From Pseudomonadota bacterium (GTDB lineage Bacteria; Pseudomonadota; Gammaproteobacteria; Burkholderiales; Thiobacillaceae), in NCBI GenBank assembly GCA_029558905.1, contig JAKQCX010000035.1, forward strand, positions 186,001-250,000: DNA of 64,000 nt, in the 5' to 3' direction. Position numbers and translations under genes: made by a program. Below the pieces are notes generated by a model. It was not told where the DNA came from. It searched no databases and saw only the letters and a list, made by a program, of their open reading frames with translations. Below are positions 40,814 through 49,084 of the stretch, piece by piece. Position 1 is the first letter of the stretch; each line of letters opens with the position of its first letter.

Positions 40814-42022
40814 ATGGACATCGCCAAACTCGTCGGCCTGCCCTTCCGCTACCAGCCCTGGCGCCCCCGTCACCTGCGCCTGATCCTGGCGGACCTCACC
40901 CAGCCCGCCGCGCGGGAGCAGCGTGACCACAAGACCCATCTGGCCGCCGCCATCGATTGGCTGTGCCATGCCCAGGACATGCGCGACGGCAGACCGGATG
41001 CAGGCGGCGTCTCGGCCGGCTGGAGTTTCGAGGACGGCTGGCTGCCCAGCTACCCGGAAACCACGGGCTACATCATCGAGACCTTCCTGGCCGCCGCTAA
41101 GATCCTCGACCGCCCCGAACTGGTGGAACGGGCGAACCGCATGCTCGATTGGGAACTGTCCCTCCAGGCCCCGGACGGCGCCTTTCCCGGTCACTTCGGC
41201 GAGCCCGGCTCCCATCCGGTGATCTTCAACCAGGGTCAGATCATGCACGGCCTGGTGGCGGGCCACACCCAGTTGGGCCGACAGGACTGTCTGGAGGCCA
41301 TGGTCCGCGCCGGCCACTGGTTCATCGGCCAACAGGATACGGACGGCTGCTTCCGCAGGTTCGAGCACAACGCCACACCCCACGTCTACAACACCCGCGC
41401 CACATGGGCCCTGCTCTCCGCGGGCCTGGTAGCCGGCGAGCCGGCCCTGGTGGCGGGCGCACGCCGCAACCTGGACTGGGCCCTCGGCCAGCAGACCCCG
41501 TCGGGCTGGTACGCCACCAACGCCTTCGTGCCCGGACGCTCGCCCTTCACCCACACCATCGCCTACGCCATGCGCGGCTTCCTGGAGTGCGGCGTTCTCC
41601 TGGGCGAGCAGCGCTACATCGATTCCGCCCTGCAAGCCGGCCGGGCCATGGCCCGGGCCCAACGCCAGGACGGCTGGCTGGCGGGCACCTACAAGGACGG
41701 CTGGGTGGCTGATGCCGGCTACGCCTGTCTCACCGGCATCGCCCAGATGAGCCTCAACTGGACGCGCATGGCCCAGGTCGCTGGCGACACCACCTTCCGT
41801 ACCCACGCCCGCGCCGGCCTGGCCTACCTCAAGTCCACCCAGCGGCTGGACGCCACGGACAAGACCCTGCGGGGCGGCATCGCCGGCTCCAGTCCCATCT
41901 GGGGGGATTACTCCCGCTTCGAGTATCCCAACTGGGCCGCCAAGTTCTTCGCCGATGCCCTGATGATGGACCTGGCGGACATCGCCATCCCTCCCGTACC
42001 CGGGGTGAAGCCCCATGGCTAG
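40814..42022 (+). CDS. Alpha/alpha-toroid protein (prenyltransferase/squalene-cyclase-like fold)
   Basis: 402 residues built of repeated helix pairs with HAFDGxF/QDTDGCF/QRQDGWL-type turns, the QW-like pattern of alpha/alpha toroids (terpene cyclases, prenyltransferases, polysaccharide lyases and epimerases). No signal peptide. Terpene-cyclase DxDD is not evident, so a true cyclase is unlikely; a sugar-acting or scaffolding role is possible. Databases often call such proteins prenyltransferase. Its stop overlaps the formyltransferase start by 8 bases, implying coupled expression. Confidence 0.7.
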   Translation: MDIAKLVGLPFRYQPWRPRHLRLILADLTQPAAREQRDHKTHLAAAIDWLCHAQDMRDGRPDAGGVSAGWSFEDGWLPSYPETTGYIIETFLAAAKILDRPELVERANRMLDWELSLQAPDGAFPGHFGEPGSHPVIFNQGQIMHGLVAGHTQLGRQDCLEAMVRAGHWFIGQQDTDGCFRRFEHNATPHVYNTRATWALLSAGLVAGEPALVAGARRNLDWALGQQTPSGWYATNAFVPGRSPFTHTIAYAMRGFLECGVLLGEQRYIDSALQAGRAMARAQRQDGWLAGTYKDGWVADAGYACLTGIAQMSLNWTRMAQVAGDTTFRTHARAGLAYLKSTQRLDATDKTLRGGIAGSSPIWGDYSRFEYPNWAAKFFADALMMDLADIAIPPVPGVKPHG

Positions 42023-42848
42023 GCTGCGCGTCATGGTCCTGTGCGGCCGCAGTCCCCGGCATCTCTTCGTGGCCAACGCCCTGTGCGAGGCGGCGGAGGT
42101 GCTGGCCATCGTCCAGGAGAACGGCTCCGAGTTCTCCTGGAAGAAACTGGCCCGGACCCTGCGGCCGGGCAATTTCGTGCGCAAGGCCTGGCGCTGGCTG
42201 CGGGACAGACGCCGCTACACCGGCAACCGTGAGGGTGAATTCTTCTTCGGCAACGGCCCCGCGCGCCTGGACCGCCCGGAACTGGTGCGGGCGTTCCCCC
42301 ACATCAACCACCCGGACGTGGTGCAGCTTGCCCGTGAACTCCAGCCCGACATGCTGTGCGTGTTCGGCACCTCGCTCATCCGGGGCGACCTGCTGCGGGA
42401 AGGCCGCCTGGGCATCGCCAACCTGCACGGCGGCCTGTCGCCGGAATACCGGGGCGCAGACTGCACCTTCTGGGCCCTGTACAACCGAGAACCACAGAAG
42501 GTGGGCTGCACCCTGCACTGGATCGACGCCGGCATCGATACCGGCCGCCTCATCGCCCATATCAGCCCGAGGGTCGAAGCGGACGACGACGAACTGCGCC
42601 TGTTCTGGCGCAGCGTGCGGACCAGCGCGGGGGTCTACGCCGAATTCCTGGCCCGCACGGCGGCAGGCGAAGACTTCGGCCAGGGCCAGCCGCACAGGGG
42701 CCGGCTCTATCAGGTGAGGCAACGCGGTCTGCGGCATGAAAGACGGGTTGACAAGCTGCTGCGGGACGGATTGCTGCGGAACCTGGCGCTGGACAGGCGT
42801 GTGACCTGGTTTCCCGCGCAGGCCGCCGCGGACGCGCGACAAGGCTGA
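42015..42848 (+). CDS. Formyltransferase family protein
   Basis: 277 residues with a formyltransferase core: IANLHGGLSPEYRGAD holds the catalytic His and the SPxxRG loop, and HWIDAGIDTGRLI supplies the catalytic Asp. The cofactor should be 10-formyl-THF. In a glycan locus the likely substrate is an amino sugar nucleotide (compare sugar N-formyltransferases), giving N-formyl decorations. No aminotransferase for the amino sugar is in the locus, so the acceptor is uncertain. Confidence 0.85.
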   Translation: MARLRVMVLCGRSPRHLFVANALCEAAEVLAIVQENGSEFSWKKLARTLRPGNFVRKAWRWLRDRRRYTGNREGEFFFGNGPARLDRPELVRAFPHINHPDVVQLARELQPDMLCVFGTSLIRGDLLREGRLGIANLHGGLSPEYRGADCTFWALYNREPQKVGCTLHWIDAGIDTGRLIAHISPRVEADDDELRLFWRSVRTSAGVYAEFLARTAAGEDFGQGQPHRGRLYQVRQRGLRHERRVDKLLRDGLLRNLALDRRVTWFPAQAAADARQG

Positions 42849-42857
42849 GGCAGCGCC

Positions 42858-44159
42858 ATGCGCGACATCCTCGTCACCGCCATCATCCTCGTCTGGCTGC
42901 TGCTCATCCTGCGGCGCGCCCACTACGGCGCCTATCTGTGGGCCTGGCTCAGTTACATGAACCCCCACAAGCAATGCTGGGGCTTCGCCATGAACATGCC
43001 TTTCGCCTACGCCTCCTTCCTGGTGACCGCCGTATCCATGCTGCTGAGCCGGGAACCCAAACGCATCCCCTGGACCCGGGAGACCATCCTGCTGGTGTTT
43101 TTCATGCTGTGGATGACCCTGACGACCACCCAGGCCTTCTACGCCGATCTGGCCTGGGAGCAGTGGAACAAGGTCATCAAGATCCAGGCCGGCACCTTCA
43201 TGACCCTCATGCTCATCACCAGCAGGGAGCGGCTGCGTGTCTTCATCTGGATCATCGCCCTGTCCCTGGGTTACTACGGCATCAAGGGCGGCATCTTCAC
43301 CATCGTGCATGGCGGGCAATATCGGGTGCAGGGACCCTCCGGAACCTTCTTCGAAGGCAACAACGAAATGGCCCTGGCCCTGATCATGACCGTGCCCCTG
43401 ATACGCTACCTGCACCTCACCGAAACCCGCCACTGGCTCAAGCTCGGTCTGGCTGGCGCCATGTTCCTCACCACCATCGCCGCCTTCGGCAGCCAGTCGC
43501 GCGGCGCCCTGGTGGCCATGGCGGCCATGGCCACCATGCTCTGGCTCAAGAGCCGCAACAAGCTCATGACCGGGCTGCTCATCGGGCTTAGCGTGTTCAC
43601 GGCCGTGTCCGTCATGCCGGCGGAATGGTTCGAGCGCATGCACACGATCAAATCCTATAAGGAGGACGCCTCCGCACAGGGTCGCATCAATGCCTGGTGG
43701 ACCGCCTTCAACGTCGCCAGGGACCGCATCACGGGTGGCGGCTATGAGATGTTCCGGCCCGGGGTATTCCAGGCCTATGCACCCAACCCGGGTGACGTGC
43801 ACGACGTGCACAGCATCTATTTCGAGGTCATGGGCGAGCACGGCATCCCGGGCTTCTTCATGTTCATGATGCTCATGGCCTTCACCTGGTTCAAGGCCGG
43901 CAGGATCATCCGTGCCTGCAAGCGGGACCCGGACAAGAAATGGGCGGCCGACCTCGCCGCCATGCTGCAGGTCAGTCTGCTCGGCTACGCCACCGGCGGG
44001 GCCTTCCTGGGACTGGCCTATTTCGACTATTTCTATCACCTGATCACCCTGGTGGTCATTGCCTGGGTACTGGTCTTCAGGCCGGACTTCTATCTGGCCA
44101 AGGGCGGAGCGCCGCCCCTGCCATCGAGGCCGGACGGCGTCAAGCCGCGTCCAGTCTGA
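42858..44159 (+). CDS. Putative O-glycosylation ligase, exosortase A-associated (Wzy/O-ligase family)
   Basis: 433 residues, about ten hydrophobic segments with a large periplasmic loop (about 260-330: ASAQGRINAWWTAF...HDVHSIYFEVMGEHG), typical of Wzy_C/WaaL-type enzymes. The N-terminal YGAYLWAWLSYMNPHKQCWGF is a hallmark of the exosortase-A-associated PEP_O_lig group (TIGR03097). It would polymerise or transfer lipid-linked glycan to protein in the periplasm. It begins 9 bp after the formyltransferase. Confidence 0.9.
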   Translation: MRDILVTAIILVWLLLILRRAHYGAYLWAWLSYMNPHKQCWGFAMNMPFAYASFLVTAVSMLLSREPKRIPWTRETILLVFFMLWMTLTTTQAFYADLAWEQWNKVIKIQAGTFMTLMLITSRERLRVFIWIIALSLGYYGIKGGIFTIVHGGQYRVQGPSGTFFEGNNEMALALIMTVPLIRYLHLTETRHWLKLGLAGAMFLTTIAAFGSQSRGALVAMAAMATMLWLKSRNKLMTGLLIGLSVFTAVSVMPAEWFERMHTIKSYKEDASAQGRINAWWTAFNVARDRITGGGYEMFRPGVFQAYAPNPGDVHDVHSIYFEVMGEHGIPGFFMFMMLMAFTWFKAGRIIRACKRDPDKKWAADLAAMLQVSLLGYATGGAFLGLAYFDYFYHLITLVVIAWVLVFRPDFYLAKGGAPPLPSRPDGVKPRPV

Positions 44160-44204
44160 AGCCATGCAAGCCAGCCGTATCCCACTTCCGACCCAACCGT
44201 GTCC

Positions 44205-45023
44205 ATGCTGAAAGTCGTCAAGAACCTCTACGATTACCGCGAGCTGATGCTGACGCTGGCGTGGAAGAACATCGCCCTGCGCTACAAGCAGGCCTACCTG
44301 GGCATCGCCTGGGCCATCATCAAGCCAGTCACGCTCATGCTCATCTTCACTCTGGTGCGTGCATTCGTGGGCATAGAGAGCGGAGACGTGCCTTATCCCA
44401 TCCTGGTATTCGCCGCGCTCCTGCCCTGGACCTTCTTCCAGGAATCCACATCGGATGCGGTGAACAGCGTGGTAGGCAATACGGCGTTGATCAAGAAAAT
44501 CTACTTTCCGCGCGAGATCTTCCCCATCACTTCGGTGATGACCAAGCTGGTGGAACTGGGCATCAATTTCTTGATCCTGGCCGGACTGATGGTGTGGTAC
44601 GGCATGCTGCCTTCCATCCATATCCTTTGGGTACCGCTGCTCCTCGTCTATACGGTGTTGGCGGCCTTGACCATCGCCCTTGCCGGAGCCGCCGTAAACG
44701 TGTACTACCGCGACGTGGGCCAGGCTCTGCCCGTGCTGCTTTCCCTGCTGATGTACGCCTCGCCCGTCATCTATCCGCTGCAGCTCGTCAAAGACAAGCT
44801 GCTGACCCAGCAGGCGGCCGGGGAATGGTCGAATGCGCTCTATACGATCTACACGCTGAATCCACTCGCCGGCATCATCGATGCCTTCCAGAATGCAGTC
44901 CTCAGGGGTACGGCCCCCGATCCGCATGCCATGCTGCCCGGCATGGTTTCTATCCTGCTGCTGCTGCCGCTGAGCTACCTGTACTTCAAGCGCGCGGAAA
45001 GTTTCTTCGCCGATGTCATCTGA
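44205..45023 (+). CDS. wzm: Polysaccharide ABC exporter permease (Wzm-like)
   Basis: 272 residues, ABC-2 type membrane protein with six transmembrane helices; the start LMLTLAWKNIALRYKQAYLG and LKKIYFPRE-like loop (LIKKIYFPREIFP) are Wzm/KpsM/TagG hallmarks. ATG 44205 chosen; a GTG at 44199 is possible. With the downstream ATPase it exports completed lipid-linked glycan across the inner membrane. Confidence 0.92.
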   Translation: MLKVVKNLYDYRELMLTLAWKNIALRYKQAYLGIAWAIIKPVTLMLIFTLVRAFVGIESGDVPYPILVFAALLPWTFFQESTSDAVNSVVGNTALIKKIYFPREIFPITSVMTKLVELGINFLILAGLMVWYGMLPSIHILWVPLLLVYTVLAALTIALAGAAVNVYYRDVGQALPVLLSLLMYASPVIYPLQLVKDKLLTQQAAGEWSNALYTIYTLNPLAGIIDAFQNAVLRGTAPDPHAMLPGMVSILLLLPLSYLYFKRAESFFADVI

Positions 45024-45032
45024 GCCCCGACG

Positions 45033-46256
45033 ATGCCCATAATCGAAGTCGAACACCTCACCAAGGAATATCGTCTGGGTGCCATGCAGGGCTTAAAGCA
45101 GGCCCTGCGGAACGCAGCTGCCAGGCTCACGGACAGGACCGTCACGGAGCGTCCTTTGTTCAAGGCGCTGGATGACGTCAGTTTTTCCATCGAACCCGGC
45201 GAGGTGGTCGGCATCATCGGCCACAACGGCGCAGGCAAGAGCACCCTGCTCAAGATACTGGCGGGCATCAGCAAACCTACGGCGGGCCGGATGAGGGTGG
45301 AGGGCCGCATCGCACCGCTGATCGAAGTGGGCGCCGGCTTCGTGCCTGACTTCACCGGACGCGAAAACGTCTACCTCAACGGCAGCATCATGGGGCTGCC
45401 CAGAAGGGAAATAGACCGCAAGTTCGACGAGATCGTGGACTTCGCGGAAATGGCGGAATTCATCGATACACCGGTCAAGCGCTACAGCTCCGGGATGCAG
45501 GTAAAACTGGCCTTCGCCGTGGCCACCAGCATCGCATCCGAGATCCTGATCGTCGACGAGGTACTGGCCGTGGGGGATCTGGCCTTCCAGCGCAAATGCT
45601 TCGACCGCATGGAAGACCTCATCAAACGGCAAGGCCGTACCGTACTGCTGGTCAGCCACAATATTCGCCAGGTCGAGCGCATCTGCCACCGCGTCCTGCT
45701 CATGGACCACGGCCATGTGGCGGCGGACGGCCTGCCCAGTGAAATCTGCACCCGCTTCTACAGCGAGAACGACGAAAAGATCAAAAGGCAATCCGCCCAC
45801 GCGGCGCGCGCGCGCGAGCAAACCACAGGCGATGTGGAGAATGCGCGCGTGGAACTCATCGATGACGCAGGAAATGTCACCGACCGGCTCCATTTCGGCG
45901 AAAGCGCACGCATCAGGCTTTCCTTCGATACGCGGATCCCACTCGTCAACCCCACTTTCGGGATCGGCATACACACCACGGATTTTCTTTATCTCGCCAC
46001 GGAAAACACCCACGAGCGTTTCCAGGGCATGACCCTTCCAGTGGGGCACCATACCCTGGAAATGACCATACCCGTCTTCCCTTTCCTGCCAGGGGCCTAT
46101 TCGGTCCGGGTCGGAATCAACTCGGGTGAGCTCAGCCATGTAAGGTATTACGCGGAATCCCTGGCCACCTTCCGGGTCCTGATTCCCGGACAGCGCATCC
46201 GGGGGAACATGAAGGAGGGATTCGTATCGCTCGCCCCGCAATGGGCGCTGTATTGA
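45033..46256 (+). CDS. wzt: Polysaccharide ABC exporter ATPase with C-terminal glycan-binding domain (Wzt-like)
   Basis: 407 residues. ATPase domain: Walker A GHNGAGKST (about 65), signature RYSSGMQVKLAFA, Walker B ILIVDEVLAVGD and the H-loop SHN. A C-terminal beta-sandwich (about 260-400) resembles the Wzt carbohydrate-binding domain that recognises a modified chain end in O9a-type export. This implies that the exported glycan has a specific non-reducing-end cap, possibly the methyl, formyl or acyl group added by neighbouring enzymes. It is 9 bp after wzm. Confidence 0.93.
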   Translation: MPIIEVEHLTKEYRLGAMQGLKQALRNAAARLTDRTVTERPLFKALDDVSFSIEPGEVVGIIGHNGAGKSTLLKILAGISKPTAGRMRVEGRIAPLIEVGAGFVPDFTGRENVYLNGSIMGLPRREIDRKFDEIVDFAEMAEFIDTPVKRYSSGMQVKLAFAVATSIASEILIVDEVLAVGDLAFQRKCFDRMEDLIKRQGRTVLLVSHNIRQVERICHRVLLMDHGHVAADGLPSEICTRFYSENDEKIKRQSAHAARAREQTTGDVENARVELIDDAGNVTDRLHFGESARIRLSFDTRIPLVNPTFGIGIHTTDFLYLATENTHERFQGMTLPVGHHTLEMTIPVFPFLPGAYSVRVGINSGELSHVRYYAESLATFRVLIPGQRIRGNMKEGFVSLAPQWALY

Positions 46257-46298
46257 ACCCGTATTCCTGACCCGCGCACCATATACGAGTCCTTACGC

Positions 46299-47984
46299 AT
46301 GATGACCAAACGCGACGCCGGCCCAGTCTTGGCAAGCCACTACTACCACTACGCCAGACAGGAAATACTCGATCTTGTGCCACTTGACGCGAGACGCGTA
46401 TTGGATATCGGCTGTGGTGCGGGTCGGCTGGGACATGCCATCAAACTGCGCCAGGATGCCCAGGTGCACGGCATCGAAATGGTGCCCGCTGCAGCCACCC
46501 AGGCAACGGAAGTCCTGGACCACGTATGGGCCTGCCCGGTCGAGGAGGCCCTGGACGAAGTGGCGGACTGCGGCTACGACTGCATCGTTGCCGCGGACGT
46601 GCTCGAACACCTGCAGGATCCCTGGGGGACGCTGGCAAGGATCCGCACCAAGCTGGGTACGGGCGGCAAGCTGGTGGCCAGCATTCCCAACGTCATGAAC
46701 TGGATGGTGCTCAGCGACCTGTTGGAAGGCCGGTTCGAATACCAGACCGAAGGAATCCTCGATAGAACCCATTTGCGATTCTTCACGCGTAAGAGCGTCG
46801 AGGAACTGTTCTGGAGTGCGGGATTCCATATCAAGCACCTCGGCACAACCAGGCGCGGCTTGTCGCCAACACACCACATCCTGGACGCGATGGAAAAGGA
46901 GGGCCTTAGCGGAGATCGGCTCAGACAGGACGGCAATACCTTTCAATTCTTGGTCGAGGCAGAGATCCCGGAGACAGATCCTCACCCAAAGGTTGCCGTC
47001 ATCGTCTTGAACTGGAACGGAAAGAAAGACACCATGGAATGCCTGGAGTCTGTGCTATCCATTGACTACCCAAACTTCGAGGTGATTGTGGTTGACAACG
47101 GCTCCACCGATGGCTCCCAAGCCACGATAAGGGAAAGATTTCCCGCTGTTGCCCTAATAGAGACCGGCCTTAATCTCGGCTACGCAGGTGGCAATAATGT
47201 GGGAATTCGAAGGGCCCTGAGCGATATCAACACCAAATATGTACTAATACTCAACAATGACCTAACCGTTGACAAACATCTGATAACGAATCTGGTGGGC
47301 GCCGCCATCCTGGACCCGAAAATCGGTCTTGCCGGGCCGATCAATTACTATTTTGACGAGCCTGACAAGATATGGGCATCGTATGCCAGGCAGCGTAGGG
47401 TCGGTATACCGGGACATAACCTGAGCACCAATGACATATGCACACCCTGCCGTCACGGGATAATGCAGGTCGATGCCCTCGTTGGAAGTGCCATCATGAT
47501 AAAAAGGCCGGTATTCGAGACAATTGGCCTGCTAGACGAGGATTTCTTCCTTTGCTACGAGGAATTCGATTTTGCCATGCGCGCGAGGAACGCCGGCTAC
47601 AAAATCATCGCGTGCTCCGCGGCTGCGGTCTGGCACAAGATCGGCCAGGCACTTGGGGCGGATGAATCCCCTATGCGCACATATTTCAATACGAGAAACC
47701 GCCTGCTATGGGCGAAGAAACACCTGGATAGACGGCAAAGGAGCGTGCTTCTTCGCAACAATATCAGCGCCATTCTGAAAACAATACCACCGCTCAAATT
47801 ATCGACGACTGGCCATAAAAACCCAATGAAAGGCCTCGTCTGGTCAATCAACACGTGGATCAGGCAGACGAAGAGAAACATGGAGAACCCCGGAAATCTG
47901 GCAAGATTCCATGCGGTCAAGGATTACGTATTCAGTAACTTCGGGGACTGCCCAAATAAGATTAGAACACTGCAGCGCACCTGA
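46299..47984 (+). CDS. SAM methyltransferase-GT2 glycosyltransferase fusion
   Basis: 561 residues in two modules. About 1-225 is a class I methyltransferase: VLDIGCGAGRLG (SAM motif I), DCIVAADVLEHL and FFTRKSVEELFWSAGF, a UbiG/Methyltransf_23 type. About 230-530 is a GT2 domain: VAVIVLNWNGKKDTMECL, VVDNGSTDGSQ, LNLGYAGGNN, ILNNDL (DxD-like), EEFDFAMRA. This could be a chain-capping enzyme that transfers and methylates the terminal residue, consistent with the Wzt glycan-binding domain. Base composition falls clearly from about 46970 on, so the GT half may have a different origin. Confidence 0.9.
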   Translation: MMTKRDAGPVLASHYYHYARQEILDLVPLDARRVLDIGCGAGRLGHAIKLRQDAQVHGIEMVPAAATQATEVLDHVWACPVEEALDEVADCGYDCIVAADVLEHLQDPWGTLARIRTKLGTGGKLVASIPNVMNWMVLSDLLEGRFEYQTEGILDRTHLRFFTRKSVEELFWSAGFHIKHLGTTRRGLSPTHHILDAMEKEGLSGDRLRQDGNTFQFLVEAEIPETDPHPKVAVIVLNWNGKKDTMECLESVLSIDYPNFEVIVVDNGSTDGSQATIRERFPAVALIETGLNLGYAGGNNVGIRRALSDINTKYVLILNNDLTVDKHLITNLVGAAILDPKIGLAGPINYYFDEPDKIWASYARQRRVGIPGHNLSTNDICTPCRHGIMQVDALVGSAIMIKRPVFETIGLLDEDFFLCYEEFDFAMRARNAGYKIIACSAAAVWHKIGQALGADESPMRTYFNTRNRLLWAKKHLDRRQRSVLLRNNISAILKTIPPLKLSTTGHKNPMKGLVWSINTWIRQTKRNMENPGNLARFHAVKDYVFSNFGDCPNKIRTLQRT

Positions 47985-48010
47985 TAACCTACCGCTCACA
48001 TCAGATTCCA

Positions 48011-49084
48011 ATGTCAGCGCGCACAACCAAAACCCTCTTATTGCCCCATGCAGTCGACGGCAACCTCTACACCAGGGAGCTCGGACGCGCCTACAGGGCG
48101 GCGGGCTGCGACCTCATATACGGCGGCGATAATCTTGTGGAAAACGGCATCGATGTCGACGTGCTGCATCTGCAGTGGCCGGAAGCCCTCTACAGGTGGA
48201 TGGGCAGTGGCCCCCTGGAAGAGCGCGCCGAACGGTTCATCTCGGGCTTGGACAGGCTGAAGGAGCGCGGCACCAGGGTAGCCTGGACCATACACAACCT
48301 GATTCCCCACGACCACCCCGACAGCCGCTTCGATCACGAGGTCTATCAGCGGGTGCTCGAGCGCGCGGACCTGCTGGTGCATCACTGCCCGCTCTCCCAA
48401 AAACTGTTGAAGGTGCGCTACAGCGTACCGGCAGCGGCACAGCACCTCGTCACACCGCATGGTCACTATCTTGCCTACCCCCATGGCATCAGCCGCCGGG
48501 AGGCGCGCGCCCGGCTGGGCATCCCCGAGCAAGCCTACGTCTACCTGCAGTTCGGCGCGATCCGAGGCTACAAGGGGTTGAACACCCTGCTGGATGCCTG
48601 GCGGAAGACACGGATCCCAAACAAATGGCTGCTGGTGGCGGGCAGATATCAGCCCCCTGTCGGCAGGCACGCCTGGAAGGAAAGGCTGCGCATGCTGCTG
48701 GCCGGCCGCAACCGCCGCATCACGCTGCATTTGCACAGCATTCCCGCGGATGACATCCAGGTCTACCTGTCCGCGGCGGACTGCATGGTGCTGACCCATT
48801 CGCGCGGGCTCAACTCGGGCGTGGCCATCCTCGGCATGACCTTTGGCACCCTGGTGGTGGGCCCGGACATGGGGTGTATCGGCTGGGTGCTGGGCCAGGG
48901 CCGGAATCTGACCTATCCGGCAGGCGACCGGGAAGCCCTCGTCACCGCCATGGAACAGGCCCCCGCTCTCGATGCGTCCGCAGCGGGCGCGGCCAACCGG
49001 ACCGTGGCGACCGCCTGGTGCTGGGAGGACATGGCCCGGGCGGTGCTAGACCACCCTGCCATGCAAAGGGCGCTCAGAACTTGA
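48011..49084 (+). CDS. Glycosyltransferase (GT-B, GT4-like)
   Basis: 357 residues. N-terminal LLLPHAVDGNLYTRELGRAYRAAG, WTIHNLIPHDHP and TPHGHYLAYPHG, then a C-terminal domain with YLQFGAIRGYKGLNTLLDAW, LLVAGRYQPP and a SRGLNSGVAILGM donor region where a normal GT4 has EX7E. It is probably a GT4 relative with a diverged active site. Specificity is unknown. The stop overlaps the next start (TTGA). Confidence 0.82.
   Translation: MSARTTKTLLLPHAVDGNLYTRELGRAYRAAGCDLIYGGDNLVENGIDVDVLHLQWPEALYRWMGSGPLEERAERFISGLDRLKERGTRVAWTIHNLIPHDHPDSRFDHEVYQRVLERADLLVHHCPLSQKLLKVRYSVPAAAQHLVTPHGHYLAYPHGISRREARARLGIPEQAYVYLQFGAIRGYKGLNTLLDAWRKTRIPNKWLLVAGRYQPPVGRHAWKERLRMLLAGRNRRITLHLHSIPADDIQVYLSAADCMVLTHSRGLNSGVAILGMTFGTLVVGPDMGCIGWVLGQGRNLTYPAGDREALVTAMEQAPALDASAAGAANRTVATAWCWEDMARAVLDHPAMQRALRT

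Noticed and set aside
41829-45056. A 1075-codon minus-strand open frame across the formyltransferase-ligase-exporter region
   Set aside because: It is antisense to five well-recognised genes and its translation is rich in His, Gln, Gly and Asp with no domain, the usual shadow of high-GC coding DNA.
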